A stretch of DNA of 64,000 bases from Clostridium sp. DL-VIII (GCF_000230835.1 NZ_CM001240.1:1000501-1064500); one strand, 5' to 3'; shown: positions 29,331-38,660, numbered from the stretch's first letter. The notes: a model not told the origin generated them from the letters alone. Numbers and translations are program-made.

Positions 29331-29386
29331 TTTCTCATAGTTTTCTCACAAATTTCTCACAATTTTTCCTTAAGATTACATATGAT
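29331..29386 (+). promoter_or_regulatory. promoter with three 11-bp-spaced direct repeats
   Basis: TTTCTCATAG (29331), TTTCTCACAA (29342) and TTTCTCACAA (29353) are spaced exactly 11 bases apart, one helix turn. The last overlaps the -35 position of a TATGAT -10 box (29381). This is the usual arrangement of OmpR/PhoB-family sites; the response regulator at 32973 is the natural candidate. Confidence 0.7.
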
Positions 29387-29422
29387 AGAAAAGTCATTAT
29401 TAAGAAAAGGAGATGAAATATT

Positions 29423-30394
29423 ATGAGTGAACAGAACAAATTGAGCAGAAGGCAGTTTTTGGGAGGTATGGCAGTCGGCTTGGTTGCTGCAGGTCTTTCA
29501 GGCTGTGGTGTCAACGTAAGATCAAATTCAGGTGGAAGTCAAAATAATACTTCAAGTACCGCATCTTCATCATCTTCATCTACTTCATCGGCAGTAGACA
29601 AAGATTCCCTACTTGCAATTTCAGGAACAGATCCTGCGGCTTTAATCGAAAAAGGTTTCAGTGAACTTGGAGGAATTGGACAATTTATAAAAAGTGGAAA
29701 TACTGTTGTTATCAAAGCTAATTTTAGCGTGCCGCGTAAACCAGAGGAAGCAGCAACAACCAATCCAGATTTGGTAGCGGCTGTGGTGAAACAATGCCTG
29801 TCAGCTGGAGCAAAAGCAGTTAATGTGGTGGATTTTCCATTTTCTGGTCCAACCTGTTTAGTTACAAGTGGCATTAAAGATGCTGTAGAAAAAGCTGGAG
29901 GAAAGGCTTATAACATCAATGCGCAAAATAATTTTCAATCGGTGGATATGGGTGGCGATAACTTAAAGAGTGTTTTGTTCTCCAAGGATGTATTAAACGC
30001 TGATGTTTTTATTAATATGCCTATTCTCAAAAATCACATGATGGCCAAGGTGACCATGAGCATGAAAAACATGATGGGGTTAGTTTGGGATCGTGGGTAT
30101 TTTCATAGCACAGATCTTGCTTCGTGTATTGCTGAGTTGTCACGTTATCGCAAAGCGGATCTCATTATTATGGATGCTATCAAAGGCATCATTGATCATG
30201 GCCCTACAGGTCCTGGAACAATAAAAGAGTGGAACCAAGTGGTTTTTGGTTTTGATCCTGTTGCAGTGGATGCTTATGGAGCAAATCTTTTCGGCGTAGA
30301 TCCAAACGATATTACTTATATAGTTAAGGCATCACAGTTAGGTGTTGGAAATATGGACTTATCAAAAATCACTGTAAAAAAATTAAACGCATAA
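29423..30394 (+). CDS. DUF362 protein with Tat signal and lipobox
   Basis: A 323-residue protein. The N-terminus reads LSRRQFLGGMAVGLVAAGLS then GC: a twin-arginine signal (SRRQFLG) joined to a lipobox, so it should be folded in the cytoplasm, exported by Tat and lipid-anchored. A Ser-rich linker (about 40-55) precedes a DUF362 domain (60-320; VVIKANFS, INMPILKNH, MSMKNMMGLVWDRG). No ferredoxin motif is visible, unlike many DUF362 proteins. Function unknown, but Tat use suggests a bound cofactor. It heads the operon with tatA, tatC and a polyferredoxin gene. Start after AAGGAG. Confidence 0.85.
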   Translation: MSEQNKLSRRQFLGGMAVGLVAAGLSGCGVNVRSNSGGSQNNTSSTASSSSSSTSSAVDKDSLLAISGTDPAALIEKGFSELGGIGQFIKSGNTVVIKANFSVPRKPEEAATTNPDLVAAVVKQCLSAGAKAVNVVDFPFSGPTCLVTSGIKDAVEKAGGKAYNINAQNNFQSVDMGGDNLKSVLFSKDVLNADVFINMPILKNHMMAKVTMSMKNMMGLVWDRGYFHSTDLASCIAELSRYRKADLIIMDAIKGIIDHGPTGPGTIKEWNQVVFGFDPVAVDAYGANLFGVDPNDITYIVKASQLGVGNMDLSKITVKKLNA

Positions 30395-30439
30395 AACTAG
30401 TCTTTAATTAAAACTATAAAAATTTGAAGAGGTGAAAAG

Positions 30440-30634
30440 ATGTTAGGAGATATAAGTATTACTAAACTTATACTGATTCTAGTTGTCGCATTGGTCATTT
30501 TTGGGCCAGGTAAGTTACCGGAAATCGGGAAATCATTAGGTAAGAGCATCGGAGAATTTAAAGACGCATTGAATAAAACAGAAGCTTCAATAAAAAAAGA
30601 AATTAATGACAAAGATGATCAAAGTAAGCCATAA
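30440..30634 (+). CDS. tatA: TatA-type protein translocase subunit
   Basis: A 64-residue protein: a membrane helix (ISITKLILILVVALVIFGPG), the hinge FGPGKLPEIGKSLG, an amphipathic helix and a charged tail. This is the pore-forming or membrane-weakening subunit of the Tat system. It lies 45 bases after the Tat-signal DUF362 gene and 14 before tatC, with AGAGGTG before the ATG. As in most Gram-positives no separate tatB is present. Confidence 0.93.
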   Translation: MLGDISITKLILILVVALVIFGPGKLPEIGKSLGKSIGEFKDALNKTEASIKKEINDKDDQSKP

Positions 30635-30648
30635 AATGGTGGTTCAGT

Positions 30649-31422
30649 ATGAAGAATGAGGAAGCAAATACAACTCTGTTTGGGCATCTGAATGATCTGC
30701 GTCGTGTTCTAATCATTTCTTGTGTTGCCATCATAATTGGTGTATTGATTTGTTACTTCTTATTAAGAGATCCTCTAATGAATCTTGCATTTGATCCAAT
30801 CCGAAGATTAGGGAAAGATCCCGTTATAATGGGTGTTACCGAAGGGTTTATGATACAGTTGCAACTAGCCCTTGTAGCAGGGATTATCCTTGCAAGCCCA
30901 ATTGTGTTGTGGCAAATAATTACATTTGCACTTCCGGCTTTGTATAAGCATGAAAAAAAAGCGTTTTTCATTTATGTTTTCTTTTCAATTATACTTTTTG
31001 CAGTGGGAATCGTATTTGCATATCTGTATGTTCTACAGGTTGGATTAAGCACGTTTTTGCTTAGTTATACTGAAGGACTTTCGGTCATGATCTCGGCCAG
31101 CAGATATCTTTCGTTTTTGGAAAACTTGCTATTGCCATTTGGACTCATTTTTCAAATCCCACTTGTCACATGCTTTTTGAGTCAGATTGGACTGCTTACT
31201 CCGAAAAAGCTACGACGTCAAAGGCGATATGCCGTTTTGATTATTTTAACTATTGCCATGTTTTTTACGCCGCCGGACGTTTTGTCGCAAATTATGCTTT
31301 CGGTTCCAATGCTTGCTTTGTATGAGGTCAGCATTTTGTTTTCCATGGCAGTCATAAAACGAAAAAAAGCAAAGCAGCTTGCAGAATATGAGCTAGCAAA
31401 ACAAATATATCCGTTAGAATAA
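30649..31422 (+). CDS. tatC: TatC protein translocase subunit
   Basis: A 257-residue membrane protein with six predicted helices. The N-terminal HLNDLRRVLIIS and the segment ALPALYKHEKK are TatC hallmarks for twin-arginine recognition. FTPPDVLSQIMLSVPMLALY is the conserved end region. With TatA it forms a minimal Tat export machine for folded, cofactor-loaded proteins. It is located between two genes whose products both carry Tat motifs, so it is probably dedicated to them. Confidence 0.95.
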   Translation: MKNEEANTTLFGHLNDLRRVLIISCVAIIIGVLICYFLLRDPLMNLAFDPIRRLGKDPVIMGVTEGFMIQLQLALVAGIILASPIVLWQIITFALPALYKHEKKAFFIYVFFSIILFAVGIVFAYLYVLQVGLSTFLLSYTEGLSVMISASRYLSFLENLLLPFGLIFQIPLVTCFLSQIGLLTPKKLRRQRRYAVLIILTIAMFFTPPDVLSQIMLSVPMLALYEVSILFSMAVIKRKKAKQLAEYELAKQIYPLE

Positions 31423-31434
31423 GAGGTGTTACTT

Positions 31435-32823
31435 ATGAAATATAAGTTATTGAGCTACTCAAGATATGCCCTGCAAATCTTGTCGCTATCTACTTTCATT
31501 TTTCTTTTTACTTATCTAGTTTATCCGTTGGACGAGTCAGCTTATGTCCTAGAATGGTTTTCACATTTTGATCCTTGGATGTTGCTTGGTCAGTTACGAT
31601 TTGAATACGTATTCCCTGCATGGGCATGGTTACCAATACTAATCATTGTTGCTACGCTTTTAGTAGGCAGATTTTTTTGTGGCTGGTTATGTCCGTTTGG
31701 CGCCTTCATGACGTTTGCAGATATATTGGGTAATCTTATATTTAAGCATATAGCCCTAAAAAAATGGGCGAAGTTTCGACAAAACATTATAATAAAGCTA
31801 CTGCCAATAAGATATTTATGGTTATGCTTACTATTGATTCCATTTATTTTGGAATTCAATTTTGCATCTTCACTAACTCCTTTTGCTTTATTCAGCCATG
31901 AAATTGTGAGAATATTCTTAGGTACTGTTCCATGGATATTGATTTTTATTTTTATTGTTACTGTTTTTTTGGGAAGGATATGGTGTACTATATTCTGTCC
32001 AACAGGTGTATTATTCTCATTGCTCTCAAAACTACGTTTGTTTAAATATCAGACAAATGGCAATTGTATCCACTGTAATAAGTGTATGAACCAATGCCCA
32101 GCAGGAGCCGCACCAAATGAGAAAGGTGTTGTTGGAGAAGGATGCCTAATTTGTGGAAAATGTGCATCTACTTGCCCTACAAAAACAATAAGTTTTAGGA
32201 TAAATAATTTCTCATCTAATGAAGAAAGTAAAAAAAACAAAATTATAAATCGAGATAATACTAGTAATAAAAATCAATTTACTCGTCGACAATTTCTAAA
32301 ATTTGCAGGTGTGTTTATTGTTGGTATAGTGGTATCGATCTGGGGTAAGGCTAGTCGTATTTATAAAAAAGTATTGAGACCACCTGGTGCGCTTCCTGAG
32401 TCTGAGTTCAAAGCTGTTTGCAATCGTTGTGGTCGATGTGTAGAAGTGTGCCCGAACAATGCGTTAAAGCTTATGCCACTTTCTGATGGTATTGATGTAT
32501 TCGAAACACCTTATATCATCGCACGTCAAGCAAATTGTAGTTTATGTTTAGCTTGTCAGGAAGTCTGTCCTACCGGAGCAATTGCAAAGGTACCAGTAGA
32601 AAATGTCAACATGGGAAAGGCAACTATCGATAAGTCTCGCTGTCTGGCTTGGAGCCAGGGCAAAGATTGCTTTATTTGTGGCGAGCAATGTTTGCGTGTG
32701 GCAATTAATCTTGAAGGGGAAAACAAGCCAGTAGTTCAGACAGATATTTGTGTGGGTTGTGGAACTTGCGAACGAAACTGTCCTGTCGAGGGCATAGCAG
32801 CAATACAGGTTACACCGAGATAA
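31435..32823 (+). CDS. NapH/NapG-like membrane polyferredoxin fusion with internal Tat motif
   Basis: A 462-residue protein. The N-terminal NapH/YccM-like part has about four membrane helices with FFCGWLCPFGAFMTF and WCTIFCPTGVLFSL, then two 4Fe-4S motifs (CIHCNKCMNQCP, CLICGKCASTCP). At residues 283-289 comes TRRQFLK, a full Tat motif, and one more helix (FAGVFIVGIVVSIWG). The C-terminal half resembles NapG, with CNRCGRCVEVCP, CSLCLACQEVCP and CVGCGTCERNCP. The likely job is to carry electrons across the membrane from the quinone or cytosolic side to an outside acceptor. Start chosen at 31435 from AGAGGTG. Last gene of the Tat operon. Confidence 0.85.
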   Translation: MKYKLLSYSRYALQILSLSTFIFLFTYLVYPLDESAYVLEWFSHFDPWMLLGQLRFEYVFPAWAWLPILIIVATLLVGRFFCGWLCPFGAFMTFADILGNLIFKHIALKKWAKFRQNIIIKLLPIRYLWLCLLLIPFILEFNFASSLTPFALFSHEIVRIFLGTVPWILIFIFIVTVFLGRIWCTIFCPTGVLFSLLSKLRLFKYQTNGNCIHCNKCMNQCPAGAAPNEKGVVGEGCLICGKCASTCPTKTISFRINNFSSNEESKKNKIINRDNTSNKNQFTRRQFLKFAGVFIVGIVVSIWGKASRIYKKVLRPPGALPESEFKAVCNRCGRCVEVCPNNALKLMPLSDGIDVFETPYIIARQANCSLCLACQEVCPTGAIAKVPVENVNMGKATIDKSRCLAWSQGKDCFICGEQCLRVAINLEGENKPVVQTDICVGCGTCERNCPVEGIAAIQVTPR

Positions 32824-32972
32824 AAGAACACATCAACATCTAGAGGTTAATGGCAGTCTTGAGCATAATCGTATAAGCATTGTTCTCACTTGTGTTACGA
32901 CGATGTGGCATTTCTGGTACTATTTACTAAAGTTCAATGAAATGGTATATTTACACATGGAATGGAGGGATT

Positions 32973-33641
32973 ATGTTGGCAAAATTGCTAATTGTTGATG
33001 ATGATATACATCTTCGAAAATTGATACTAACATATGCTGAATTGGATGGTTTCCAGTGCGAAGAGGTTGAAACTGGAGAAAAAGCAATTGAAAAAGTAAA
33101 GGAAAACCAGTTTGATATCGCTGTACTGGATGTTATGATGCCAGGGCTCGACGGTTTTGAAGCTCTTGCAGAAATACGAAAAGAGAGTCAAATTCCGGTT
33201 ATTATGCTTACATCTAGAAGTGAGGAGTATGACAAGCTACTTGGATTTAACCTTGGGGCAGATGATTATGTACCAAAGCCATTTAGTCCAAAGGAACTGA
33301 TAGCTCGTATCAGAGCTGTACTCAAGCGTAGCGGGAGTAAATCAAGTGATAATCTCTTATTTGAAGATCTTTGCATCTCTCCTGGATCGAGAACAGTGAC
33401 AGCGGGTGAAAAAGTATTTAATTTACCACCGAAAGAGTTTGATCTATTATTGTATCTTGCACAAAATGAACATCTTGTTCTTAGTAGGGAACAGATATTA
33501 AATAGGGTATGGGGATATGATTACTATGGTGACGCTCGTACGTTAGATACACACATTAGATCTCTCAGGGAACATTTAGGCACTTACCGAAAAGTCGTTC
33601 AAACCGTATGGGGGGTGGGTTATAAATTTGAATATGAGTAA
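32973..33641 (+). CDS. OmpR-family response regulator
   Basis: About 223 residues. The receiver domain has the acidic pair LIVDDD, phospho-acceptor Asp53 (DIAVLDVMMPG), TSR and Lys in YVPKPFSP. The C-terminal winged helix is of OmpR type (FNLPPKEFDLLLYLA, then YYGDARTLDTHIRSLREHL). Start is ATG 32973, or the TTG three bases on, both after GGAGGG; a further upstream ATG lacks a ribosome site. It overlaps the kinase gene and lies behind the Tat operon, whose promoter carries OmpR-type repeats. Confidence 0.9.
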   Translation: MLAKLLIVDDDIHLRKLILTYAELDGFQCEEVETGEKAIEKVKENQFDIAVLDVMMPGLDGFEALAEIRKESQIPVIMLTSRSEEYDKLLGFNLGADDYVPKPFSPKELIARIRAVLKRSGSKSSDNLLFEDLCISPGSRTVTAGEKVFNLPPKEFDLLLYLAQNEHLVLSREQILNRVWGYDYYGDARTLDTHIRSLREHLGTYRKVVQTVWGVGYKFEYE

Positions 33642-35082
33642 AATATGTACGAGATCGCCATTTCGCTCCAAAATTGTCGTGCGCTTGTGGCTGATTATGA
33701 TGCTTTTGGTCGTATTTAGTGTTGCTTTCATGTGGGTTGTGCATATTTTTCTATTCGAGCAGAACTATGTGAATTCTACTGTCTCTGAGGTACAGAGCCG
33801 TCTGAAACCTATTATGGAAGAGTTGAAAACTAAAGATCTTGCCTATAATGAGCAATTAATACTTTCATTAAGCAAGACTACCAATGGAAAGATGATGGTA
33901 ATTGACGGAGATGGAAAGTTGATTGCTCTTTACAGTGTAGGGCATAAATTGGATACACAGTCAATGGAATCTATGTCTGGATTTATACAGTATTTAAAAA
34001 CGAGCGAAGAATATCAGCAGGTTTTGCAGGGAAAATCGTACAATAAAATTATCCGGAATCATTCTGAACCAATAGCGCTGGAAATAGGCATCCCTGTTAT
34101 GTATAGCAATAGTCAGGCTTTAGTTGTTTTATATCAGACAATGGATCAGTTGCATACTGTACTTCAGATTAATCGCAATCAGCTTGTGATGCTGAGTATA
34201 ATTCTAACACTTGTCGCAGCCCTGGTGGCGGCATTGTTATCACGGCATTTTGTAAAGCCTATACACATGATTAAGTGTACTGTGGATAGGCTTACTAAAG
34301 GAGAGCTAACTGCAACGCCTGGGATTTCCTTAAATGATGAACTAGGTCAATTATCTAATTCGGTAGAGGCGCTTGGTCAGGCCCTTCAACGTGTGGACGT
34401 TCTTCGGAAAGAAGTCATCGCCAATGTATCGCATGAGCTACGCTCACCTCTGGCCTTAATCAGGGGCTATGCCGAAATGGTGCGTGATATAAACTGGAAA
34501 GATGATGAAAAACGGAATGAAGATTTAAACCTGATTATTCAGGAATCGGGTCGAATGAGTGAGATGGTCAGTGATATTATGGATTACTCTCAGCTTCAAG
34601 CCGGATATATCAAGCTAAAAAAAGATTTGTATAATCTTTATGAAATTGTAGAGTCTGAGATTAGTCAATGTGAACAGAGCGCTGCTGAATATAGAATTAC
34701 AATATGTTTGAAATCCATAAGGAACGATATTTCAGCTAATATAGATGCGCTGAAAATCAGTCAGGTAATGCGTAATCTGCTGAATAATGCAATTAATCAT
34801 ACTGTGGACGGAGGAACAATTTCCGTAGTTATTGAGGAGTCAAATAGCGCAATACGAGTGTCTGTTACAAATCCGGGAAAACCAATACCGGAAGAAGACC
34901 GCGAAATCATTTGGGAAAGATATCAGCGTAGTCAACATCACGGCGGACGAAAGAAAGGAACTGGCATTGGTCTTTCCATCGTCAGTACATTCTTAAAAGC
35001 TCACGATATGCTTTATGGCGTGAGTTGCAAGGATGGGTTGACTACTTTTTGGTTCGAGTATGCAAGCAATAAAAAAACATAG
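33628..35082 (+). CDS. membrane sensor histidine kinase with HAMP domain
   Basis: About 482 residues. Helix 1 (about 17-38), an outside sensing region of about 150 residues, helix 2 (LVMLSIILTLVAALVAALLS), HAMP, the H-box ANVSHELRSPLALIRGY with phospho-His, then N (NLLNNAINHT) and G (GTGIGLSIVSTF) boxes. It partners the response regulator it overlaps by 14 bases. The signal is unknown. Start TTG 33628, or ATG 33634, after a GGGGGTGGG ribosome site. Confidence 0.9.
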   Translation: MNMSKICTRSPFRSKIVVRLWLIMMLLVVFSVAFMWVVHIFLFEQNYVNSTVSEVQSRLKPIMEELKTKDLAYNEQLILSLSKTTNGKMMVIDGDGKLIALYSVGHKLDTQSMESMSGFIQYLKTSEEYQQVLQGKSYNKIIRNHSEPIALEIGIPVMYSNSQALVVLYQTMDQLHTVLQINRNQLVMLSIILTLVAALVAALLSRHFVKPIHMIKCTVDRLTKGELTATPGISLNDELGQLSNSVEALGQALQRVDVLRKEVIANVSHELRSPLALIRGYAEMVRDINWKDDEKRNEDLNLIIQESGRMSEMVSDIMDYSQLQAGYIKLKKDLYNLYEIVESEISQCEQSAAEYRITICLKSIRNDISANIDALKISQVMRNLLNNAINHTVDGGTISVVIEESNSAIRVSVTNPGKPIPEEDREIIWERYQRSQHHGGRKKGTGIGLSIVSTFLKAHDMLYGVSCKDGLTTFWFEYASNKKT

Positions 35083-35097
35083 CCATGTCCTATTATA

Positions 35098-35289
35098 TTG
35101 GAAAATCGTGCAGGGAAAACCATTATTCCATTCAATAGCTATGGAGTAAGTGTTTTCTCAAGAACGATAAGCACCATAGAAGAAATGCAACCGGAAACCA
35201 ATGTAACTGAAGATTGTTATTCAGTTACACATAATGAAGTGGAGAACAGTAAGGATGAAGTAATAGTATGGCTAGAAAATTTAAAGTAA
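35098..35289 (+). pseudogene. flavodoxin C-terminal remnant
   Basis: The frame reads AGKTIIPFNSYGVSVFSRTI then STIEEMQPETNVTEDCYSV and ends VIVWLENLK, matching the end of the lipoprotein flavodoxin at 47084 (GKTIIPFNSHGGSGFSNTIS). About 65 codons remain, without the FMN phosphate loop. It lies between the kinase and an esterase gene. Confidence 0.75.
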
Positions 35290-35312
35290 AATTTTAATAA
35301 AAAGGAGATTTT

Positions 35313-36926
35313 ATGAAAAAGACAAAGTTATTAAATATAGTAATGGTTATGGTAACTTGTGCCAGCCTATTGATAGGCTGCAGAAATTCCACAGCAAATC
35401 AGACAATATCATCTAACACAGAACTCGTGGGTACAGCAGCGTCAGAGAGTGCTACTGAAACAAAAAGTGCATCTAAGCAGACAGACGGGGTTGTAAAAAC
35501 AACAGCAGGCCTTGTACAAGGAACAGATAATGATGGTATTTATACTTATCTTGGAGTTCCTTATGCAGAAGCAAAAGAGCGATTTGTCCCTGCAGATGAA
35601 GTTAAACCTTGGGATGGCGTTCGTAAGGCAGACGCTTTTGGTGCAATGTCACCACAGGGTGCCATTCTTGGAATGTCAGCAAATAATAATGAGATTGGGA
35701 CAGATAATAATTGTCAGAATCTGAATATTTGGACTCCTGGAACAGGCGACGGTAAGAAACGCCCAGTTATGGTTTGGCTGCATGGCGGTGGCTTCTCTAC
35801 AGGAACAGCCAATAATGCTATGAATGATGGAAAGAATCTAAGCCAAAGTGGAGATGCTGTGGTTGTATCTGTAAATCATCGTTTGAACGTATATGGGCAT
35901 TTGGATCTGTCTGCTTATGGTGAGAAGTATAAGTATTCTGGAAATGTTGGACTTACAGACATTGTTGCAGCATTAAAATGGATTCAGGATAATATTGAAG
36001 CATTTGGCGGTGATCCACGTAATGTTACAGTTTTCGGCCAGTCGGGTGGTGGTGCGAAAGTACTTTCTCTGATGACCAGCCCATATGCTAAGGGATTTTT
36101 CCAAAAAGGAATCGTAGAAAGTGGAGCAACAGAAACCATGGGTGTTACGTTCTCCACAAAGGAAGAAAGTAAAACATTAACAGAGCATATATTAAAAAAT
36201 CTTGATATTACACCTGACAACATTGAAAAACTCCAGAATGTTTCTAACAGTGATTTGCAGGAAGCTTCTACAAAAGCATTGCAGGATACGGCCAATACAT
36301 ATAAAATTCCTGCTGCTTTTACCAATGATTATGCCATGGAATGGGGACCAGTTATAGATGAAGATTATATGCCTACCAATCCTGTAACAAAAGACGGCTT
36401 TGCTGATGCAGGAAAGGATATCCCTCTTCTTATTGGAAGTAATTTGAATGAGTGGACAACTATGGTACCATCCAGTGCCCACACTAATATGACAGAGGAA
36501 GAAAAAAACGCATTTGCACAGGCTTATCCTAATGAGAATGCATCCGGAGCACAAAATGTAGATACATTTATCCGTTTGCCGATGTTAAAGATTATGTCAC
36601 ATAAGGCAGATCAAGGCGGAGCACCTGTCTATGCATATGTATTTACGTGGGAAGATGCTACGCGTGGATCAAGTCATGGTGCAGAAATTCCATTTGTATT
36701 TGATAATGTAAGTGGTGATGCCAATACACAGAAACTGGCTAAAACAGTTAGTCAGGCATGGATTAATTTTGCAAAAACAGGAACACCAAGTGCAGAGGAC
36801 TTACCAAAATGGGAAGCATATGATCGTAAAAATGGAGCAACTATGATTCTTGATACAGAATCTGAGTTGGTGCATAATCATGATAAAAGACTTATGGAAC
36901 TATTGGAACCAGATTATATTTACTAA
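35313..36926 (+). CDS. type-B carboxylesterase lipoprotein
   Basis: A 537-residue esterase. The signal peptide ends in the lipobox SLLIGC (Cys23), so this copy is membrane-anchored outside, unlike the freely secreted relative at 8101. Catalytic features: WLHGGGFSTG, FGQSGGGAK (Ser244), SNLNEWT (Glu) and SSHGAEIPFVF (His). It lacks about 25 residues present in the 8101 protein near the C-terminal third. Ribosome site AAAAGGAG. It follows the two-component system, with only a flavodoxin remnant between. Confidence 0.9.
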   Translation: MKKTKLLNIVMVMVTCASLLIGCRNSTANQTISSNTELVGTAASESATETKSASKQTDGVVKTTAGLVQGTDNDGIYTYLGVPYAEAKERFVPADEVKPWDGVRKADAFGAMSPQGAILGMSANNNEIGTDNNCQNLNIWTPGTGDGKKRPVMVWLHGGGFSTGTANNAMNDGKNLSQSGDAVVVSVNHRLNVYGHLDLSAYGEKYKYSGNVGLTDIVAALKWIQDNIEAFGGDPRNVTVFGQSGGGAKVLSLMTSPYAKGFFQKGIVESGATETMGVTFSTKEESKTLTEHILKNLDITPDNIEKLQNVSNSDLQEASTKALQDTANTYKIPAAFTNDYAMEWGPVIDEDYMPTNPVTKDGFADAGKDIPLLIGSNLNEWTTMVPSSAHTNMTEEEKNAFAQAYPNENASGAQNVDTFIRLPMLKIMSHKADQGGAPVYAYVFTWEDATRGSSHGAEIPFVFDNVSGDANTQKLAKTVSQAWINFAKTGTPSAEDLPKWEAYDRKNGATMILDTESELVHNHDKRLMELLEPDYIY

Positions 36927-36975
36927 AGTGCTTAATTCTAGCATCTAATGATTCTAAAAAACATAGCGTAAAAAA

Positions 36976-37236
36976 CTAATATTTGATCCTTATTAATGCC
37001 AGGTTGAAAATTAAAGTCAAAATGCTTAAATTTTTTTGATGTGGAAAAGCTCCAACCTTAATTATAGATTTAATCATATTTGATTCTTTATAATGAATCT
37101 CGTGAGCTGTGAGCTTAATAAGGGCATCAACAAAAGATAGCTTATTTTTTGTGGTAAAATCAATAACTTCATTCAAATGAGCTATCATTTTCAAATATTC
37201 TAAATTATTTATAAGTTGTGTATATGTACTATTCAT
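36976..37236 (-). pseudogene. IstB (IS21 helper ATPase) N-terminal fragment
   Basis: NSTYTQLINNLEYLKMIAHL, LSFVDALIKLTAHEIHYKES and KVGAFPHQK match the DNA-binding N-terminal part of IstB. A frame change follows (the other frame reads KHFDFNFQPGINKDQI) and the ATPase domain is missing. It is a leftover of an IS21-family element with no ends visible. Confidence 0.75.
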
Positions 37237-37420
37237 TTTGATATACGTCTCCTATCATTTTCAAATTATTTCTGGCCATCATATGAATTTTTATTAAATG
37301 TTAAGGCACTAATTTTAATATAATGTTCAGAATGATAATTTAACTTCTGATTTTGTATTCTATGAATAGCAACTAAATTTGTATTATGATACAAAAGAAT
37401 AAAAATAAATCAAGTTAAAA

Positions 37421-37451
37421 ATCCACGGTGCAGATGCTTCGTGGATTTTTT
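37421..37451 (+). terminator. terminator hairpin in front of promoter block C
   Basis: ATCCACG and CGTGGAT with a 12-base loop and a T6 run. Same sequence type as the hairpins before blocks B and D. Confidence 0.8.
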
Positions 37452-37464
37452 GCTAAACAGAGTT

Positions 37465-37530
37465 GCAACCTTTGGGTTTTTACTGAAGAACTTATTGAAA
37501 CTTCTGGTAAGTCTCAAATTTATCTATAAT
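37465..37530 (+). promoter_or_regulatory. 66-bp promoter block, copy C
   Basis: GCAACCTTTGGGTTTTTACT, then GAAGAACTTATTGAAAC, ending in TATAAT (37525-37530). It drives the hydrolase gene at 37734. Confidence 0.75.
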
Positions 37531-37733
37531 AAGAATATAAAAAAACTAGTAAGAAAGTAGAATGGTTAACTTTTTCGGAAATGTTTAAAGGTAAGAAAAG
37601 ATAAGCGAACAATAATTATTTTACTATTGAATGTTTGAGTATATCTATAACAGGCTGTACTTATAATGGCAAGATAGATACATTGAATTCAAATAGTGAT
37701 ACAGGTAAGAGCCTAAATGAAGGAGATGATCTA

Positions 37734-38660
37734 ATGAATAACGATAAAGTAAGCAAAGTTAGAGGTTATGCCCATATCAGTACTAATGATACCATCATTA
37801 ATGTCATAACTCATCCTGCATTCCAGGGGTTCGGTCAATTTATACTACCGTTGGAATGTGGATATGATGAGAATATGGAGCTGAGTAGTGTCGGATCTCT
37901 TTTGCCGTATCATAGCCATGTAATTCCTGACCAAGTTGTGAATACCATCAATCATATGATTGACGAAGTTCAGAAAGGTAAAACTATATTTTACGATTTT
38001 TATACTCAACAACAAAAGAATGAGGATTATCAAAAGAAAAATACTGGTCTGTTTTTCTTTAAAGGAAAGCAAGGAGCACCTTTTGTCATTGTATGCCCTG
38101 GCGGTGGTTATTCTTACGTTGGATCTGTACAGGAAGGTTTTCCACACGCCATAGAGCTGAGCAAAAAAGGGTACAATGCATTCGTTCTGCGATACCGTGT
38201 GGGAGGTGAGCAAAGGGCGTGCGAAGATTTGGCGACAGCTATACCTTATATTTTTGAGAATGCAGATATGCTAGGAGTCAGCAAGATAGATTACTCTGTA
38301 TGGGGAAGCTCAGCTGGTGCACGGATGGCAGCAAATATTGGATCCTATGGAGCTATCAGCTTTAAATGCAGTGATGTTCCTAAACCAAGTATTGTTGTTA
38401 TGGCATATACCGGACATCAACGCTTTACTAAAAATGATCCACCGACATTTGTCACATCTAGTGAAGACGATCCTATTGCTAGTGTATACAATGTTGAAAG
38501 GCGTGTGAATGCCATGAGATCTGTCGGAATAGATGTGGAATATCGAAAATATAAGAATGCAAGTCATGGTTTTGGACTTGGAATTGGTACAGATGCGGCA
38601 GGGTGGATTGAATACGCAATTCAGTTTTGGGAAAAGCATATGAACAGAACTAACGACTAA
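37734..38660 (+). CDS. alpha/beta hydrolase (acetyl-esterase/xylan-esterase-like)
   Basis: A 308-residue hydrolase from the ATG at 37734, which has AAGGAGA 7 bases upstream. The core shows VIVCPGGGYSYVG (oxyanion HGGG-type loop), WGSSAGARMA (nucleophile Ser) and NASHGFGLG (His). It resembles small carbohydrate or acetyl esterases (BD-FAE type). Upstream, the frame is open to 37635 and reads SISITGC, a lipobox; a signal-like segment (KRTIIILLLNV) precedes it in another frame. A lost T near 37635 would explain this. So the ancestor was probably a lipoprotein, and this copy may now be cytoplasmic. Confidence 0.75.
   Translation: MNNDKVSKVRGYAHISTNDTIINVITHPAFQGFGQFILPLECGYDENMELSSVGSLLPYHSHVIPDQVVNTINHMIDEVQKGKTIFYDFYTQQQKNEDYQKKNTGLFFFKGKQGAPFVIVCPGGGYSYVGSVQEGFPHAIELSKKGYNAFVLRYRVGGEQRACEDLATAIPYIFENADMLGVSKIDYSVWGSSAGARMAANIGSYGAISFKCSDVPKPSIVVMAYTGHQRFTKNDPPTFVTSSEDDPIASVYNVERRVNAMRSVGIDVEYRKYKNASHGFGLGIGTDAAGWIEYAIQFWEKHMNRTND

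Noticed and set aside
36192..36554. Minus-strand open frames inside the esterase genes
   Set aside because: They mirror the codon pattern of the plus-strand esterase and have no start signals.
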